From the NCBI RefSeq assembly GCF_014204545.1, contig NZ_JACHLJ010000002.1, forward strand, positions 248,001 to 312,000: a stretch of DNA of 64,000 bases, in the 5' to 3' direction. The notes under the pieces are model-generated. The model saw nothing but the letters and a program-made list of their open reading frames with translations, was not told the DNA's origin and ran no database searches. The position numbers and the translations under genes were made by a program. Position 1 is the stretch's first letter; each line of letters starts with the position of its first letter. This DNA comes from Brevundimonas vesicularis. Lineage in GTDB: Bacteria > Pseudomonadota > Alphaproteobacteria > Caulobacterales > Caulobacteraceae. Below, piece by piece: positions 34,628 to 44,326 of this stretch.

Positions 34628-35989
34628 ATGGCCGATAACGCGCCGCTTTCCAGAGACGCTCTGATCGAGGCCATGTCCAAGGGGATCAAGCCCAAGGACC
34701 AGTGGCGCATCGGCGCCGAGCACGAGAAGTTCGGCTTCGACAAGACCACCCTGGCCCGCCCCGCCTATGACGGCCCGAACGGCATCAAGGCCATGCTGGA
34801 GGGGCTGCAACGCTTCGGCTGGTCGCCCGTCGAGGAGAACGGCTTCCTGATTGGGCTGGAGCGCAGGAACAGCGAAGGCTTCGTCGCCTCTGTCAGCCTG
34901 GAGCCGGGCGGTCAGTTCGAGCTGTCGGGCGCGCCGCTTCTGAGCATCCACGACATCTGCAACGAGACCGGCCAGCATCTGATGGAGGTCAAGCAGGTCG
35001 CAGACCAGATCGGCGTCGGCTTCCTGGGCGCCGGCTTCGACCCGCTGTGGACCCGCGAACAGGTGCCGGTCATGCCCAAGGGCCGCTACGACATCATGCG
35101 CGCCTATATGCCCAAGGTCGGGACCCTGGGCCTGGACATGATGCTGCGCACCTGCACCATCCAGGCGAACCTGGACTTCGATTCAGAAGCCGACATGGTG
35201 ATGAAGTTCCGATCCTCGCTGGCGCTGCAACCCATCGCCACCGCTCTGTTCGCCTGCTCGCCGTTCACCGAGGGCCGCCCCAACGGCTTCCTGTCGGCCC
35301 GGGCCAATGTCTGGACCGACACCGACGCCGACCGCACCGGCATGCTGGGCTTCGTGTTCGAGGAGGGGTTCGGCTTCGAGCGCTACGCCGACTATGCGCT
35401 GGACACGCCGATGTATTTCGCCAAGCGCGACGGCCGTTATGTCGACGCCTCGGGCCAGTCGTTCCGCGACTTCCAGGCCGGAAAACTGCCCGCCCTGCCC
35501 GGCCAGTATCCGACCCTGCAGGACTGGAACGACCACCTGACCACCCTCTTCCCCGAGGTGCGGCTGAAGGCCTATCTGGAAATGCGCGGCGCCGACGGCG
35601 GACCTTGGAGCCGGATCTGCGCCCTGCCCGCCCTGTGGGCTGGGGTTCTGTACGACGCGCCGTCGCTGGCCGCTGCCTGGGACCTGGTCAAGGACTGGGA
35701 CATCGCCGACCACGAGCGCCTGCGCCGCGATGTGACCCGCCTGGGCCTCAAGGCCGAGGTGGCGGGCCGATCGGTGCGCGACATCGCCGTCGACCTGGTG
35801 AACATCGCCAAACAGGGCCTGAAGAACCGCGCCAAATTCTCGGGCGGGATGGTGGACGAGCGCGGCTATCTGTCGGAACTGGAAGACATCGCCGACAGCG
35901 GCGTCACGCCGGCTGAGCGCCTGCTGGACCTGTATCACGGCGCCTGGCAGGGAGACGTGAAGCGCATCTACGCTGACTTCGCCTACTAG
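34628..35989 (+). CDS. gshA: Glutamate-cysteine ligase, alphaproteobacterial/plant type
   Basis: ATP-dependent first step of glutathione synthesis. The class 2 GCL pattern is clear: WRIGAEHEKFGFDKTTLARP (about residue 26, with the metal-binding Glu pair), ASVSLEPGGQFELSGAPL (about 85), KGRYDIMRAYMPKVG, the MMLRTCTIQANLDFDSEADM stretch and GRYVDASGQSFRDFQAGKLP. At 453 residues it has family length. The start is ATG 34628 with GGGGTTAC upstream. It supplies glutathione for the adhC/fghA, grxD and gloB functions in this window. Confidence 0.95.
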   Translation: MADNAPLSRDALIEAMSKGIKPKDQWRIGAEHEKFGFDKTTLARPAYDGPNGIKAMLEGLQRFGWSPVEENGFLIGLERRNSEGFVASVSLEPGGQFELSGAPLLSIHDICNETGQHLMEVKQVADQIGVGFLGAGFDPLWTREQVPVMPKGRYDIMRAYMPKVGTLGLDMMLRTCTIQANLDFDSEADMVMKFRSSLALQPIATALFACSPFTEGRPNGFLSARANVWTDTDADRTGMLGFVFEEGFGFERYADYALDTPMYFAKRDGRYVDASGQSFRDFQAGKLPALPGQYPTLQDWNDHLTTLFPEVRLKAYLEMRGADGGPWSRICALPALWAGVLYDAPSLAAAWDLVKDWDIADHERLRRDVTRLGLKAEVAGRSVRDIAVDLVNIAKQGLKNRAKFSGGMVDERGYLSELEDIADSGVTPAERLLDLYHGAWQGDVKRIYADFAY

Positions 35990-36136
35990 GGGACGGCGAA
36001 TTCTCCAGCGAATCCTCGGATCGCAAGGCGCCTCGCGGATAGGCCGTCGCCGTCGGCGTCGGTGCATTTCGGCCCTTTGCAAAGGCGAGCTTAACCGTTC
36101 CGCCGTAACATGGGTCTGAATTCAAGAGAGTGCGCC

Positions 36137-37708
<1,572 letters not shown>

Positions 37709-37715
37709 TCCGACG

Positions 37716-37756
37716 TTGACAAAGTTTGCCAAGCGACCATTCTCATTGATAGGAGG
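37716..37756 (+). promoter_or_regulatory. Promoter and ribosome-binding site of parD
   Basis: TTGACA (37716-37721) with a 17-bp spacer to ATTCTC (37739-37744), followed by AGGAGG at 37751-37756 before ATG 37763. A strong-looking promoter for a toxin-antitoxin module. Confidence 0.6.
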
Positions 37757-37762
37757 CCGATC

Positions 37763-38008
37763 ATGGCGACGATGAACATCTCCCTGCCCGATCCGATGAA
37801 GGCATGGGTCGAGGAACAGGCGAAATCCGGGCGCTACGCCAACACGTCGGACGTGGTGCGCGACCTGATCCGCCGCGAGCAGATCAAGGCCGAGAAGATC
37901 GCGCATTGGCAAAGACTGATCGCCGAGGCCGACGCCTCCGGTGTCTCCGACCAGTCGCCACGGGAAGTGATCGAGGAACTGCGCGCCCAGTTGCGTCGCG
38001 CCTCCTGA
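37763..38008 (+). CDS. parD: ParD-family antitoxin (ribbon-helix-helix)
   Basis: An 81-residue RHH/CopG-type antitoxin (MATMNISLPDPMKAWVEEQAKSGRYANTSDVVRDLIRREQ) with a helical C-terminus that binds the toxin. It neutralises the ParE toxin encoded next and autoregulates its promoter at 37716. A strong AGGAGG lies upstream. The stop overlaps the toxin start (TGATG). Confidence 0.93.
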   Translation: MATMNISLPDPMKAWVEEQAKSGRYANTSDVVRDLIRREQIKAEKIAHWQRLIAEADASGVSDQSPREVIEELRAQLRRAS

Positions 38009-38328
38009 TGCTTCGCCTTAGCCGCGAGGCGCGGGTGGACTTGCAGCAGGTCTATCTGCAAGGCCTCGAACTGTTCGGGAGCCGTCAGGCCGATGACTAT
38101 ATCGAGGGTCTGTTCGCGAAACTGGACTTGCTTGCGGATTTTCCACGTCTTGGGGCGGCTCGACCGGAGCTAAGCGCTGACGCCCATGTGATCTTCTACA
38201 AAAGCCACGCCATTCTCTATCGAGTCGACGATGCGGACGTGTTCGTCCGACGCATTCGGCACGCGCTTGAGGACTGGCAGTCTGACCCGCCAGGCGTCGG
38301 ATCGAACGACGAACGGAGCGAACCATGA
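38008..38328 (+). CDS. parE: ParE-family toxin
   Basis: A 106-residue RelE/ParE-fold toxin (LRLSREARVDLQQVYLQGLELFGSRQADDYIEGLFAKLDLLADFPRLGAARPEL and the end HVIFYKSHAILYRVDDADVFVRRIRHALEDW). ParE toxins inhibit DNA gyrase, though fold members vary. It overlaps the antitoxin by one base and, unusually, the following DUF72 gene by four bases (ATGA), so three genes may be co-translated. Confidence 0.92.
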   Translation: MLRLSREARVDLQQVYLQGLELFGSRQADDYIEGLFAKLDLLADFPRLGAARPELSADAHVIFYKSHAILYRVDDADVFVRRIRHALEDWQSDPPGVGSNDERSEP

Positions 38329-39074
38329 CCCATTCCATTCATGTCGGCATCGGCGGCTGGACGTTCGAGCCGTGGCGGGGGGTCTTCTATCCCGAAGGAT
38401 TGGTTCAGAAGCGCGAGCTGGAATATGCGGCGTCGAAACTGACCTCGATCGAGATCAACGGCACCTATTATTCGACCTTCAAGCCCGACAGCTGGAAGAA
38501 ATGGCGCGACGAGACGCCGGACGGTTTTGTCTTTTCGGTCAAGGCCAGCCGCTATTGCACCAATCGCAAGGTGCTGTCCGAAGGCGCCGAGAGTTTCGAC
38601 AAGTTCCTGAGCCAGGGCCTGACCGAACTGGGCGACAAACTGGGTCCGATCAACTGGCAGTTCATGGGCACGAAGAAGTTCGACGCCGAGGACTTCGAGG
38701 GCTTCCTGAAGCTGTTGCCCAAGGAGAAGGACGGGGTCCGCCTGCGGCATGCGCTGGAGGTTCGCAACCCGACCTTCGCCACCGAACAGTTCTATGACCT
38801 GGCCCGCAAATACGGCGCGGCCATCGTCTATGCGGTCGATGACGAGGAGCCGACCTGGCCCCAGATCGACGAGGCGACCGCCGACTTCAGCTACGCCCGG
38901 CTGATGTCCAGCCGCGAGGATGAGCCGACCGGCATGACGGCGGCCGAGCTGGATGCGGTGGCGGATCAAGCGAAAACCTGGGCCAAACGCGGCGAGGTCT
39001 TCGCCTATTTCATCTCGGGCGCGAAGGTGCGGAACCCCGCGGCGGCTCAGGCGCTGATCGCCAAGCTGAAATAG
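38325..39074 (+). CDS. DUF72 family protein
   Basis: A 249-residue TIM-barrel protein of the DUF72/YecE family (IHVGIGGWTFEPWRGVFYPEGLVQKRELEYAASKLTSIEINGTYYS, FVFSVKASRYCTNRKVL, HALEVRNPTF and a late VFAYFISGAKVRNPAAAQAL). Function is not established. It overlaps parE by 4 bp, so it is either a passenger cotranscribed with the toxin-antitoxin genes or a functional partner. Confidence 0.9.
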   Translation: MTHSIHVGIGGWTFEPWRGVFYPEGLVQKRELEYAASKLTSIEINGTYYSTFKPDSWKKWRDETPDGFVFSVKASRYCTNRKVLSEGAESFDKFLSQGLTELGDKLGPINWQFMGTKKFDAEDFEGFLKLLPKEKDGVRLRHALEVRNPTFATEQFYDLARKYGAAIVYAVDDEEPTWPQIDEATADFSYARLMSSREDEPTGMTAAELDAVADQAKTWAKRGEVFAYFISGAKVRNPAAAQALIAKLK

Positions 39075-39151
39075 CGGTCCGTACGCTTGCGGACCCGCGG
39101 CCGCACTCTCATCTGAGGCCGGCTCACTGCAAAGCCTGAAGGACTTTTCCC

Positions 39152-40213
39152 ATGCCGATCGCCACACGCGCCTTCGCCGCAACCGCCGCCGACAAGCCGC
39201 TGACGCCCTACAGCTTCGAGCGCCGTGATCCGGGTCCGGACGATGTGCTGATCGACATCAAATACTGCGGCGTCTGCCACTCCGACCTGCACGCCGCGCG
39301 CGGCGAGACGGGAGGCACGGCCTTCCCCCTGGTGCCGGGTCACGAGATCGCCGGCCTGGTGAAAGCTGTGGGCGCCAACGTCACCCGTTTCAAGGAAGGC
39401 GACCGCGTCGGCGTCGGCTGCATGGTCGACAGCTGCCGCGAATGCGCCTCCTGCCAGGAAGGCGTCGAACAATATTGCATCCCCGGCTTCACCGGCACCT
39501 ATGGCGGCAAGGACAAGAAGGGCGGCACGTCGGAAGCCATCACCCAGGGCGGCTATTCCGACCACATCACCGTCGATCAGCATTTCGTCCTGTCCATCCC
39601 CGACAGCCTGGCGCTGGACGTCGCCGCCCCCCTGCTGTGCGCGGGCATCACCACCTATTCGCCGCTGAAGGAATGGGGCGTAGGCCCCGGCTCCAAGGTC
39701 GCGGTCATCGGCCTGGGCGGCCTGGGCCATATGGCCGTCAAGCTGGCGGCGGCGATGGGGGCGGAAGTCACCGTCCTGTCCACCTCGGACCGCAAGAAGG
39801 CCGACGCCGAGCGGATGGGCGCCAAACATTTCCTGATCAACTCCGACAAGGATGCGATGAAGGCGGCGGCCGAGAAGTTCGACCTGATCATCAACACCGT
39901 CTCGGCCACGCACGAGATCGCCAGCCACGTCCAGTTGCTGGCGCGCGACGGCACCATGATCATGCTGGGCCTGACCACCGAGGGCCTGCCGGTCTTCGCC
40001 CTGCCCCTGCTGTGGCGTCGTCGCCGCATCGCCGGCTCGCTGATCGGCGGCATCAAGGAAACACAAGAGATGCTGGACTTCTGCGCCGAGCACGGCATCG
40101 CCTGCGACATCGAGACCATCGCTCCGGATCAGATCAACGACGCCTATGAGCGGATGCTGAAATCCGACGTCCGCTATCGCTTCGTCATCGACATGGAAAA
40201 GCTGGCCGCCTGA
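39152..40213 (+). CDS. Zinc-dependent NAD(P) alcohol dehydrogenase (YahK/CAD type)
   Basis: Medium-chain dehydrogenase of 353 residues that reduces aldehydes with NADPH. Catalytic zinc ligands: KYCGVCHSDLHAARGETGGTAFPLVPGHE (Cys, His/Glu); structural zinc: CMVDSCRECASCQEGVEQYC; cofactor motif AVIGLGGLGHMAVKLAAAMG. Belongs to the broad-specificity YahK/Ahr group. Monocistronic, ended by the hairpin at 40237. Confidence 0.94.
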   Translation: MPIATRAFAATAADKPLTPYSFERRDPGPDDVLIDIKYCGVCHSDLHAARGETGGTAFPLVPGHEIAGLVKAVGANVTRFKEGDRVGVGCMVDSCRECASCQEGVEQYCIPGFTGTYGGKDKKGGTSEAITQGGYSDHITVDQHFVLSIPDSLALDVAAPLLCAGITTYSPLKEWGVGPGSKVAVIGLGGLGHMAVKLAAAMGAEVTVLSTSDRKKADAERMGAKHFLINSDKDAMKAAAEKFDLIINTVSATHEIASHVQLLARDGTMIMLGLTTEGLPVFALPLLWRRRRIAGSLIGGIKETQEMLDFCAEHGIACDIETIAPDQINDAYERMLKSDVRYRFVIDMEKLAA

Positions 40214-40236
40214 TCGCCTGACGCGAAAATCACCAA

Positions 40237-40267
40237 ACGCGACGGAAGCATGAAACTTCCGTCGCGT
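40237..40267 (+). terminator. Hairpin terminator after the alcohol dehydrogenase
   Basis: ACGCGACGGAAG and CTTCCGTCGCGT are perfect 12-bp arms around a seven-base loop; the downstream CATATTCT is not a strong U-run, so efficiency is uncertain. Confidence 0.65.
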
Positions 40268-40357
40268 CATATTCTCGCCTTGCGCGCTAGCGCTCGCACG
40301 TTAATCCTGAACCGCGACAAGGCCTTCTGAAGGGTCTGCACAGGGACAGGAGATGAT

Positions 40358-41083
40358 ATGGCGCGCGTAGCTTTCGTGACGGGCGGGACCCGAGGCATCG
40401 GCAAGGCGATCGTTCAGCGCCTGCATGAAGACGGCTTCAAGGTCGCCGCCGGCTATTCCGGCAACGACGAGGCGGCCAAGGCCATCGCCGATGCGCTGGA
40501 CGTCATGGTGGTCAAGGGCAATGTCGGCAGCTTCGACGACTGCGCCCGCGCGGTGAAAGAGGTCGAGGATCAGCTCGGCCCCATCGACATCCTGGTCAAC
40601 AACGCCGGCATCACCCGCGACGGTTTCTTCCACAAGATGAGCCACGACCAGTGGTCCGACGTGATCCGCGTCAATATGGACAGCGTCTTCAACATGACGC
40701 GCCAGGTCATCAACGGCATGCGCGACCGGGGCCACGGGCGCATCGTCAACATTTCCTCGATCAACGGTCAGAAGGGTCAGATCGGCCAGACCAACTATTC
40801 CGCCGCCAAGGCTGGGATGATCGGCTTCACCAAGGCGCTGGCGCTGGAAAATGCGCGCAAGGGCGTGACCGTGAACTGCATCGCGCCCGGCTATATCGAC
40901 ACCGAAATGGTCGGCGCCATGGACCCCAAGGTGCTGGAAGGCATCATCAGCCACATCCCCGTCGGTCGCCTGGGCAAGGGCGAGGAGATCGCCGACATGG
41001 TGTCCTGGCTGGTGGGCGAGCGTGCTGGATATGTCACAGGCTGCACACTGTCGCTGAACGGCGGTCAGTACCTGGTGGGTTGA
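40358..41083 (+). CDS. phaB: Acetoacetyl-CoA reductase
   Basis: NADPH-dependent SDR (241 residues) that makes (R)-3-hydroxybutyryl-CoA for polyhydroxybutyrate. The family pattern is strong: FVTGGTRGIGKAIVQRL, DILVNNAGITRDGFFHKM, IVNISSINGQKGQIGQTNYSAAKAGMIGFTKALA (Ser, Tyr-x3-Lys) and CTLSLNGGQYLVG. ATG 40358 has AGGAG upstream. No phaA or phaC is in the window, so the pathway genes are scattered. Confidence 0.93.
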   Translation: MARVAFVTGGTRGIGKAIVQRLHEDGFKVAAGYSGNDEAAKAIADALDVMVVKGNVGSFDDCARAVKEVEDQLGPIDILVNNAGITRDGFFHKMSHDQWSDVIRVNMDSVFNMTRQVINGMRDRGHGRIVNISSINGQKGQIGQTNYSAAKAGMIGFTKALALENARKGVTVNCIAPGYIDTEMVGAMDPKVLEGIISHIPVGRLGKGEEIADMVSWLVGERAGYVTGCTLSLNGGQYLVG

Positions 41084-41132
41084 GGCGGGCTTCGCCCAAA
41101 ATCCGCCGCGCGCGGGTTTCATCAAGTCTGTC

Positions 41133-41900
41133 ATGAAGTTGTTGGGATCGGTCAGGGCGAAAAAATCGCCACGCGTGACCGCGATGGCGGTCGCCGCCAT
41201 CGCGGTCATCGGCGTGGGCGTCGTCGCGCCTGTGGTCATCCCGACCGAAAGCCAGGCCCAGTCGCGTCGGACCGTGCCGCCGACCGCCCGCTACGTCAGC
41301 AGCAACGGCCAAGGGTTCATCCTGGACACCTCCGGATCGCGGCCTCTGATGCGGCTGGAAAGATCGACCGAGGTCTGGGTCTTGCGGCCGACGCCAGCGC
41401 CGCGTGGCGACATCATCTATCGCAACGACAATGGCGATCAGGTGCTGCGCGTCACGCCCGACGGCGCCGTGACCCTGTATACGACCGCGACGCCTCAAGG
41501 CTCGCCCGCCTCGCGTGTCGGCGAGGCGCAGGGCCTAGCCAGCGCGGCCATGACCGGCGCCCAGTTGGTCGACTATTTCATGCGCCAGAGCTACCGCGCC
41601 AGCCAGGCGATGGGTCGGTTGATCGTCATTGACGTGGATATTCAGCCCGGCTCTGAACAGGTCGCCGCGGACACCGTCTCGGCCGCTAGCGACGCCATCG
41701 TGCGCATGGCGCGGTCCTCCAACCTGCGCGCCCAGGTCGAGCGGGTGCGCCGCGTCGTCGTGTCAGATCAGGGGCGTCCCGGCGTCAGCCTGGTCCAGGG
41801 CACGCTGCGGATCGTCATCGACGCCGACGCCGGCATCGCCGGCCGCCCGTCTTCGGCCCGCATCGTGCGGGTCGTGGGCGGGGACGCCCTGAACCGCTAA
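41133..41900 (+). CDS. Hypothetical exported protein
   Basis: A 255-residue protein with an N-terminal hydrophobic segment (RVTAMAVAAIAVIGVGVVAPVVI) that looks like a signal anchor or cleavable signal. The rest is strand-rich with repeated short hydrophobic beta segments, beginning ARYVSSNGQGFILDTSGSRPLMRLE, and no named domain that I recognise. It ends 4 bp inside the convergent gloB gene. Envelope-associated function is only a guess. Confidence 0.72.
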   Translation: MKLLGSVRAKKSPRVTAMAVAAIAVIGVGVVAPVVIPTESQAQSRRTVPPTARYVSSNGQGFILDTSGSRPLMRLERSTEVWVLRPTPAPRGDIIYRNDNGDQVLRVTPDGAVTLYTTATPQGSPASRVGEAQGLASAAMTGAQLVDYFMRQSYRASQAMGRLIVIDVDIQPGSEQVAADTVSAASDAIVRMARSSNLRAQVERVRRVVVSDQGRPGVSLVQGTLRIVIDADAGIAGRPSSARIVRVVGGDALNR

Positions 41901-42625
41901 CCCTGGAAGCTGTCCTTGGCCGCGCGGCGCGCGGCGAACTGATCCGCGTCCGTCGCGGTCAGGAACGGATTGAACCGCTTCTCCACCCCCAGCGTCGTCG
42001 GCACGGTCGGTTCGCCTCGCTCACGCGCCGCGAAGATCGCCTGGGCATGGGCGGCGGTCTCTGGCCGGTCATCCAGGCTCAGGGTGAAGCGCGCGTTTGA
42101 CGCCGTATATTCGTGCGCGCACCAGATCACCGTCTGATCAGGCCAGGCCTTCAGCCGCTGCAGGCTCTCGAACATCTGCTCGGGCGCGCCCTCGAATAAC
42201 CGGCCGCAGCCCAGGGCGAACAGGGTGTCGCCGGTAAAGGCCAGATCGTCCGCCGGCGCATGAAACACCACATGGCCGAGGGTGTGGCCGGGCGTTTCAG
42301 TGACCTCGAACCGCGTCTCGCCCACCATCACCACATCGCCGTCAGCGACCACGCGGTCCAGCGGCGCGACCTTGCGCACCTCTTCCGGCCCGACGATTTC
42401 GCAAGCCCAGTCGGCCTTCAGCCGCGCGTTGCCCTCGGTGTGATCAGGGTGCCAGTGGGTGTTCAGGATCAGGTCCAGACGCCCCCAGCCCAGGCCCTCC
42501 AGCTCCTCCACAATGCGCGCCGCGTCCGGCGTATCGACCGCCGCGACCACGCCGGTCGCTGCATCGCGGATCAGGAAGCCGTAGTTGTCGCTGCGGCAGG
42601 GAAACAGATGCACATCCAAGGTCAT
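41897..42625 (-). CDS. gloB: Hydroxyacylglutathione hydrolase (glyoxalase II)
   Basis: Splits S-lactoylglutathione into lactate and glutathione, the second glyoxalase step. Metal motif NTHWHPDHTEGN (about residue 54), GHTLGHVVFH, FTGDTLFALGCGRLFEG and CAHEYTASNARF identify the family; 242 residues is right for it. The protein starts TLDVHLFPCRSDNYGFLIRD. It overlaps the convergent hypothetical gene by 4 bp and is divergent from the methyltransferase. Confidence 0.95.
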   Translation of the reverse strand: MTLDVHLFPCRSDNYGFLIRDAATGVVAAVDTPDAARIVEELEGLGWGRLDLILNTHWHPDHTEGNARLKADWACEIVGPEEVRKVAPLDRVVADGDVVMVGETRFEVTETPGHTLGHVVFHAPADDLAFTGDTLFALGCGRLFEGAPEQMFESLQRLKAWPDQTVIWCAHEYTASNARFTLSLDDRPETAAHAQAIFAARERGEPTVPTTLGVEKRFNPFLTATDADQFAARRAAKDSFQG

Positions 42626-42671
42626 GCCCCCATCCTAGCAGCAGGGCCGCCGAAGGGCCTATAGTGATCCC

Positions 42672-43415
42672 ATGCGGCGCAGCATCGACGAGCTTCGAAC
42701 CTTCTACGGCGAGCCAACCGGGGCGTTGGCGCGACGGCTGGTGGCGCGACGGCTGGACGACGCGTGGGGCGAGGCGGCCGATTGCGACGTGCTGGGCGTC
42801 GGCTACGCCACGCCCTGGCTGGACGCCTTCGTCGGCGCGCGGCGCGTCGTTGCGGCCATGCCGGGCGGGCAAGGGGTCGAGCATTGGCCGACGGTCGGGC
42901 GCAACCGCACCCTGCTGGTGGACGACCGCCGCCTGCCCTTCTCCGCCGGATCGTTCGACCGCATCCTGCTGGTCCACGCCCTGGAAGAGGCCGACGACCC
43001 CGCCGCCCTGCTGCTGGAGGCGGTGCGCGCGCTTTCGCCGACCGGGCGCATTATCCTGGCGGCGGCGGCGCGCGGCGGCCTGTGGGCACGGGCGGACAAC
43101 ACCCCGTTTGGTCACGGCCGCCCCTTCACGCGGCGCCAGTTGGAACGGCTGGTGCGTGATGTCGGACTGGAACCGATGGCCTGGTCCCAGACCCTGTATG
43201 TCCCGCCCTGGGGACCGATGCTGCCCCTGGCCGAAGGGTTCGAACAGGTCGGTCGCCGGGTCTTTCCCGGAACCGCCGGGCTGATCCTGCTGGAGGCCTC
43301 GCGCCACAGCTACGCCCGTATCCGCCCCAGCGGCCATGCGCAGCGCGTCGCCGCCCCCGTTTTGGCGCCCCAACCCGCCGCCTCCGTCTCTTCGCGGGGC
43401 CAACATCGCGACTGA
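42672..43415 (+). CDS. Class I SAM-dependent methyltransferase
   Basis: A 247-residue methyltransferase-fold protein of the type found beside gloB in alphaproteobacteria. The SAM region is DVLGVGYATPWLDAFVGARRVVAAMP and a second stretch FDRILLVHALEEADDPAALLLEAVRALSPTGRIILAA. The usual Gly-rich motif is modified (VGYAT). Substrate unknown. Arg/Pro-rich C-terminal tail of about 40 residues. Confidence 0.88.
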   Translation: MRRSIDELRTFYGEPTGALARRLVARRLDDAWGEAADCDVLGVGYATPWLDAFVGARRVVAAMPGGQGVEHWPTVGRNRTLLVDDRRLPFSAGSFDRILLVHALEEADDPAALLLEAVRALSPTGRIILAAAARGGLWARADNTPFGHGRPFTRRQLERLVRDVGLEPMAWSQTLYVPPWGPMLPLAEGFEQVGRRVFPGTAGLILLEASRHSYARIRPSGHAQRVAAPVLAPQPAASVSSRGQHRD

Positions 43416-43463
43416 CGGCGAGTTGACCGTCGCCCCATCTGGCGGGCCGGGCGAAACCGCCTT

Positions 43464-43985
43464 ATGGCGAAGGCCATGCACCGACTGATCCTGATGCGGC
43501 ACGCCCAGGCCGAAACCTCCGCCCCCTCTGGCGGAGACGAAGCCCGTCCCCTGTCCGCCGGCGGCCGCGCCGAGGCCCTGCTGATGGGGCGCGCCCTGGC
43601 CGAGCGGGGCCTGAAGCCGGACCTGGCCCTGGTGTCCACCGCCGTGCGCACCCGCCAGACCTGGGAGCAGATGCACGACGCCTTCGGCGATGTGGAAGTC
43701 CGCGATGAAGACGTCCTCTACAACGCCCCCTCCGACGTGATCCGCCGCTTCGTCGAGGCCAGCGAGGACGAGGCCGGCTGCCTGCTGATCCTGGCCCACA
43801 ATCCGGGCGTCCACGTCCTGGCCGCCGAATATCTGATCGAAAGCGCCGCCTCGCCGGCCGTGGTGGACAAGCTGTCGGCCGGCTTCCCGACCGGCGCCGC
43901 CGCCCTGTTCAGCGTCGATGTCGCGGGGCGCTGCACCTACGAAGGCTTCCTGACGCCTCGGTCGCTGGGCGCGCCCTCGGCATGA
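43464..43985 (+). CDS. sixA: SixA-type histidine phosphatase
   Basis: Phosphohistidine phosphatase of the phosphoglycerate-mutase fold (about 170 residues). Signature RHAQAE near the start (LILMRHAQAETSA) holds the catalytic His, with an Arg pair in VRTRQTWEQM and a second His in LLILAHNPGVHVLA. It probably dephosphorylates His-containing phosphotransfer domains or phosphotransferase proteins. ATG 43464 and 43476 are both in frame. Its stop overlaps the DUF952 start by 4 bp. Confidence 0.9.
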   Translation: MAKAMHRLILMRHAQAETSAPSGGDEARPLSAGGRAEALLMGRALAERGLKPDLALVSTAVRTRQTWEQMHDAFGDVEVRDEDVLYNAPSDVIRRFVEASEDEAGCLLILAHNPGVHVLAAEYLIESAASPAVVDKLSAGFPTGAAALFSVDVAGRCTYEGFLTPRSLGAPSA

Positions 43986-44326
43986 CCGACATCGCCTACA
44001 AGATCGTCGACGCCGCCGAATGGCGCGCCGCCGTCGCCGAGGGTCGATACGACGGCGCGCCCGTCGATCTGGCCGACGGCTACATCCATATGTCGACCGA
44101 GGCGCAACTGGCCGACACAGCGCGACGGCACTTCGCCGGGCGCGGCGCCCTGCTGCTGCTGACCGTCGATCTCAGCCGGTTCGGCGACGACCTGATCTGG
44201 GAACCGTCGCGCGGCGGGGATCTGTTCCCGCATCTTTATGCGCCCCTGCCCGTCGCCGCCGTCACGGCCTCGCGCGCCTTCTCGGTCACGGCCGACGGCG
44301 AGATAGCGTTCGAGGAAGACGCATGA
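43982..44326 (+). CDS. DUF952 family protein
   Basis: A 114-residue DUF952 protein (YKIVDAAEWRAAVAEGRYDGAPVDLADGYIHMSTEAQLADTARRHFAG...LTVDLSRFGDDLIWEPSRGGDLFPHLYAPLP). Structures resemble ADP-ribosyltransferase-like folds, but function is unproven. It is translationally coupled to sixA upstream and pyrD downstream by ATGA-type overlaps. Confidence 0.93.
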   Translation: MTDIAYKIVDAAEWRAAVAEGRYDGAPVDLADGYIHMSTEAQLADTARRHFAGRGALLLLTVDLSRFGDDLIWEPSRGGDLFPHLYAPLPVAAVTASRAFSVTADGEIAFEEDA

